NCBI GenBank assembly: GCA_022567875.1
Contig: JADFGB010000074.1
Coordinates: 1-6,191, forward strand
From: Bacteroidota bacterium
GTDB taxonomy: Bacteria > Bacteroidota > Ignavibacteria > Ignavibacteriales > Ignavibacteriaceae
Direction: 5' to 3'
DNA: 6,191 nucleotides
Part shown: piece after piece, positions 5,592-6,191 of the stretch
How the letters are laid out: each line of letters begins with the position of its first letter
How positions within the stretch are numbered: position 1 is the stretch's first letter
Position numbers and translations under genes: made by a program
Notes under the pieces: generated by a model
What the model saw: only the letters and a program-made list of their open reading frames with translations
Databases searched by the model: none
Told to the model about the DNA's origin: nothing

Positions 5592-6191
5592 ATGAATAAT
5601 TTAGAAGAATATTTTAAGAAATACAGAGAGAACACGATTGGGTATAATCAAACTTTTACAACTCCTTACGGAGAAAAAAGAATTGTTTATGCCGATTGGA
5701 TAGCAAGCGGCAGACTCTATGCACCGATAGAGAAAAAATTAGCTGAGTTGTTCGGTCCGTTTGTCGGCAACACGCATTCGGAGTCCAGCATAACGGGTAC
5801 GACAATGACACATTCATATCACCTCGCTCATAAAATAATAAAAGAACACGTAAATGCCGGCAAAGATGATGTAATAATAACCGCCGGTTCCGGGATGACA
5901 GGTGTTGTTAATAAGTTTCAAAGAATTTTAGGACTTAGAATACCTGAACAAATTCAAAAATTTGTAAATATACCGGAAGATCAAAAACCTGTAGTTTTTA
6001 TAACTCATATGGAACATCATTCCAATCAAACTTCCTGGCTGGAGTCTGTTGCGGACGTTGAAGTGATAGCACCTAATAAAGAAGGGCAGGTTGATATCGA
6101 AAATTTAAAAGAGCTTTTAAAAAGATTTGAAAACAGGGTGTTAAAAATTGGAGCATTTACAGCGGCATCAAATGTAACAGGTGTAATTCCG
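5592..6191 (+). CDS. Class V aminotransferase/cysteine desulfurase-like PLP enzyme, N-terminal 200 residues
   Basis: I translated this partial gene by hand; it is open to the window end with exactly 200 codons. It belongs to fold-type I PLP enzymes of aminotransferase class V. YADWIASGR (33-41) replaces the YLDNAATT-like opening of cysteine desulfurases; GNTHSESS (59-66) corresponds to their substrate-loop region; ITAGSGMTG (96-104) is the PLP-phosphate-binding turn; THMEHHSN (138-145) supplies the His that stacks on PLP; and AASNVTGVIP (191-200) precedes the Asp-containing strand just beyond the edge. The PLP lysine and any catalytic cysteine lie outside the window. The ATG at 5592 is the first after an in-frame stop at 5550; no Shine-Dalgarno is visible. 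It is divergent from the salvage operon, so a shared role is not implied. Whether it is a desulfurase, selenocysteine lyase or another enzyme cannot be told. Confidence 0.85.
   Translation, partial: MNNLEEYFKKYRENTIGYNQTFTTPYGEKRIVYADWIASGRLYAPIEKKLAELFGPFVGNTHSESSITGTTMTHSYHLAHKIIKEHVNAGKDDVIITAGSGMTGVVNKFQRILGLRIPEQIQKFVNIPEDQKPVVFITHMEHHSNQTSWLESVADVEVIAPNKEGQVDIENLKELLKRFENRVLKIGAFTAASNVTGVIP

Overview
The window is AT-rich. It looks like a chromosomal segment from a member of the Bacteroidota or a close relative. The reasons are the AmpG subtype (YFAEGLPY near the N-terminus), the GH3 hexosaminidase paired with a class C beta-lactamase-fold serine hydrolase, A-rich leaders in place of Shine-Dalgarno sequences, and an aminotransferase subtype with a YADWIASGR motif. 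The assignment rests on family resemblance only; no marker gene is present.

The main content is a tight four-gene minus-strand operon, transcribed from about 5290 down to 326. In order it encodes a BadF/BcrA-type amino-sugar kinase (5290-4376), an AmpG-like muropeptide permease (4379-3081), an exported serine hydrolase of the AmiE/EstB/beta-lactamase fold (3084-1933) and an exported NagZ-type GH3 beta-N-acetylhexosaminidase (1924-326). The first three genes overlap by 4 nt at each junction, and the last junction is an 8-nt gap. Together they read as a peptidoglycan (muropeptide) salvage unit. The two exported hydrolases would trim sugars and possibly the peptide, the permease would import products, and the kinase would phosphorylate the freed GlcNAc or MurNAc.

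The GH3 protein stops at residue 532, just where family members continue with a conserved SFGNPY-like strand and roughly 60 more residues. Directly downstream (1-325) there is no gene but dense palindromic, repetitive DNA. It contains a long imperfect inverted repeat (1-48 with 81-126) whose loop holds 11-bp tandem repeats, a perfect 14-bp inverted repeat (117-130/150-163), three copies of TTTGCTACAA, and a terminator-like hairpin at 268-287. This is the most unusual part of the window.

A 301-bp divergent intergenic region (5291-5591) separates the operon from a plus-strand gene. It carries a tandem 16-bp duplication, two adjacent hairpins and a CATA microrepeat. The plus-strand gene (5592 to the window end) encodes the first 200 residues of a PLP-dependent class V aminotransferase/cysteine desulfurase-like enzyme and is cut by the window edge.
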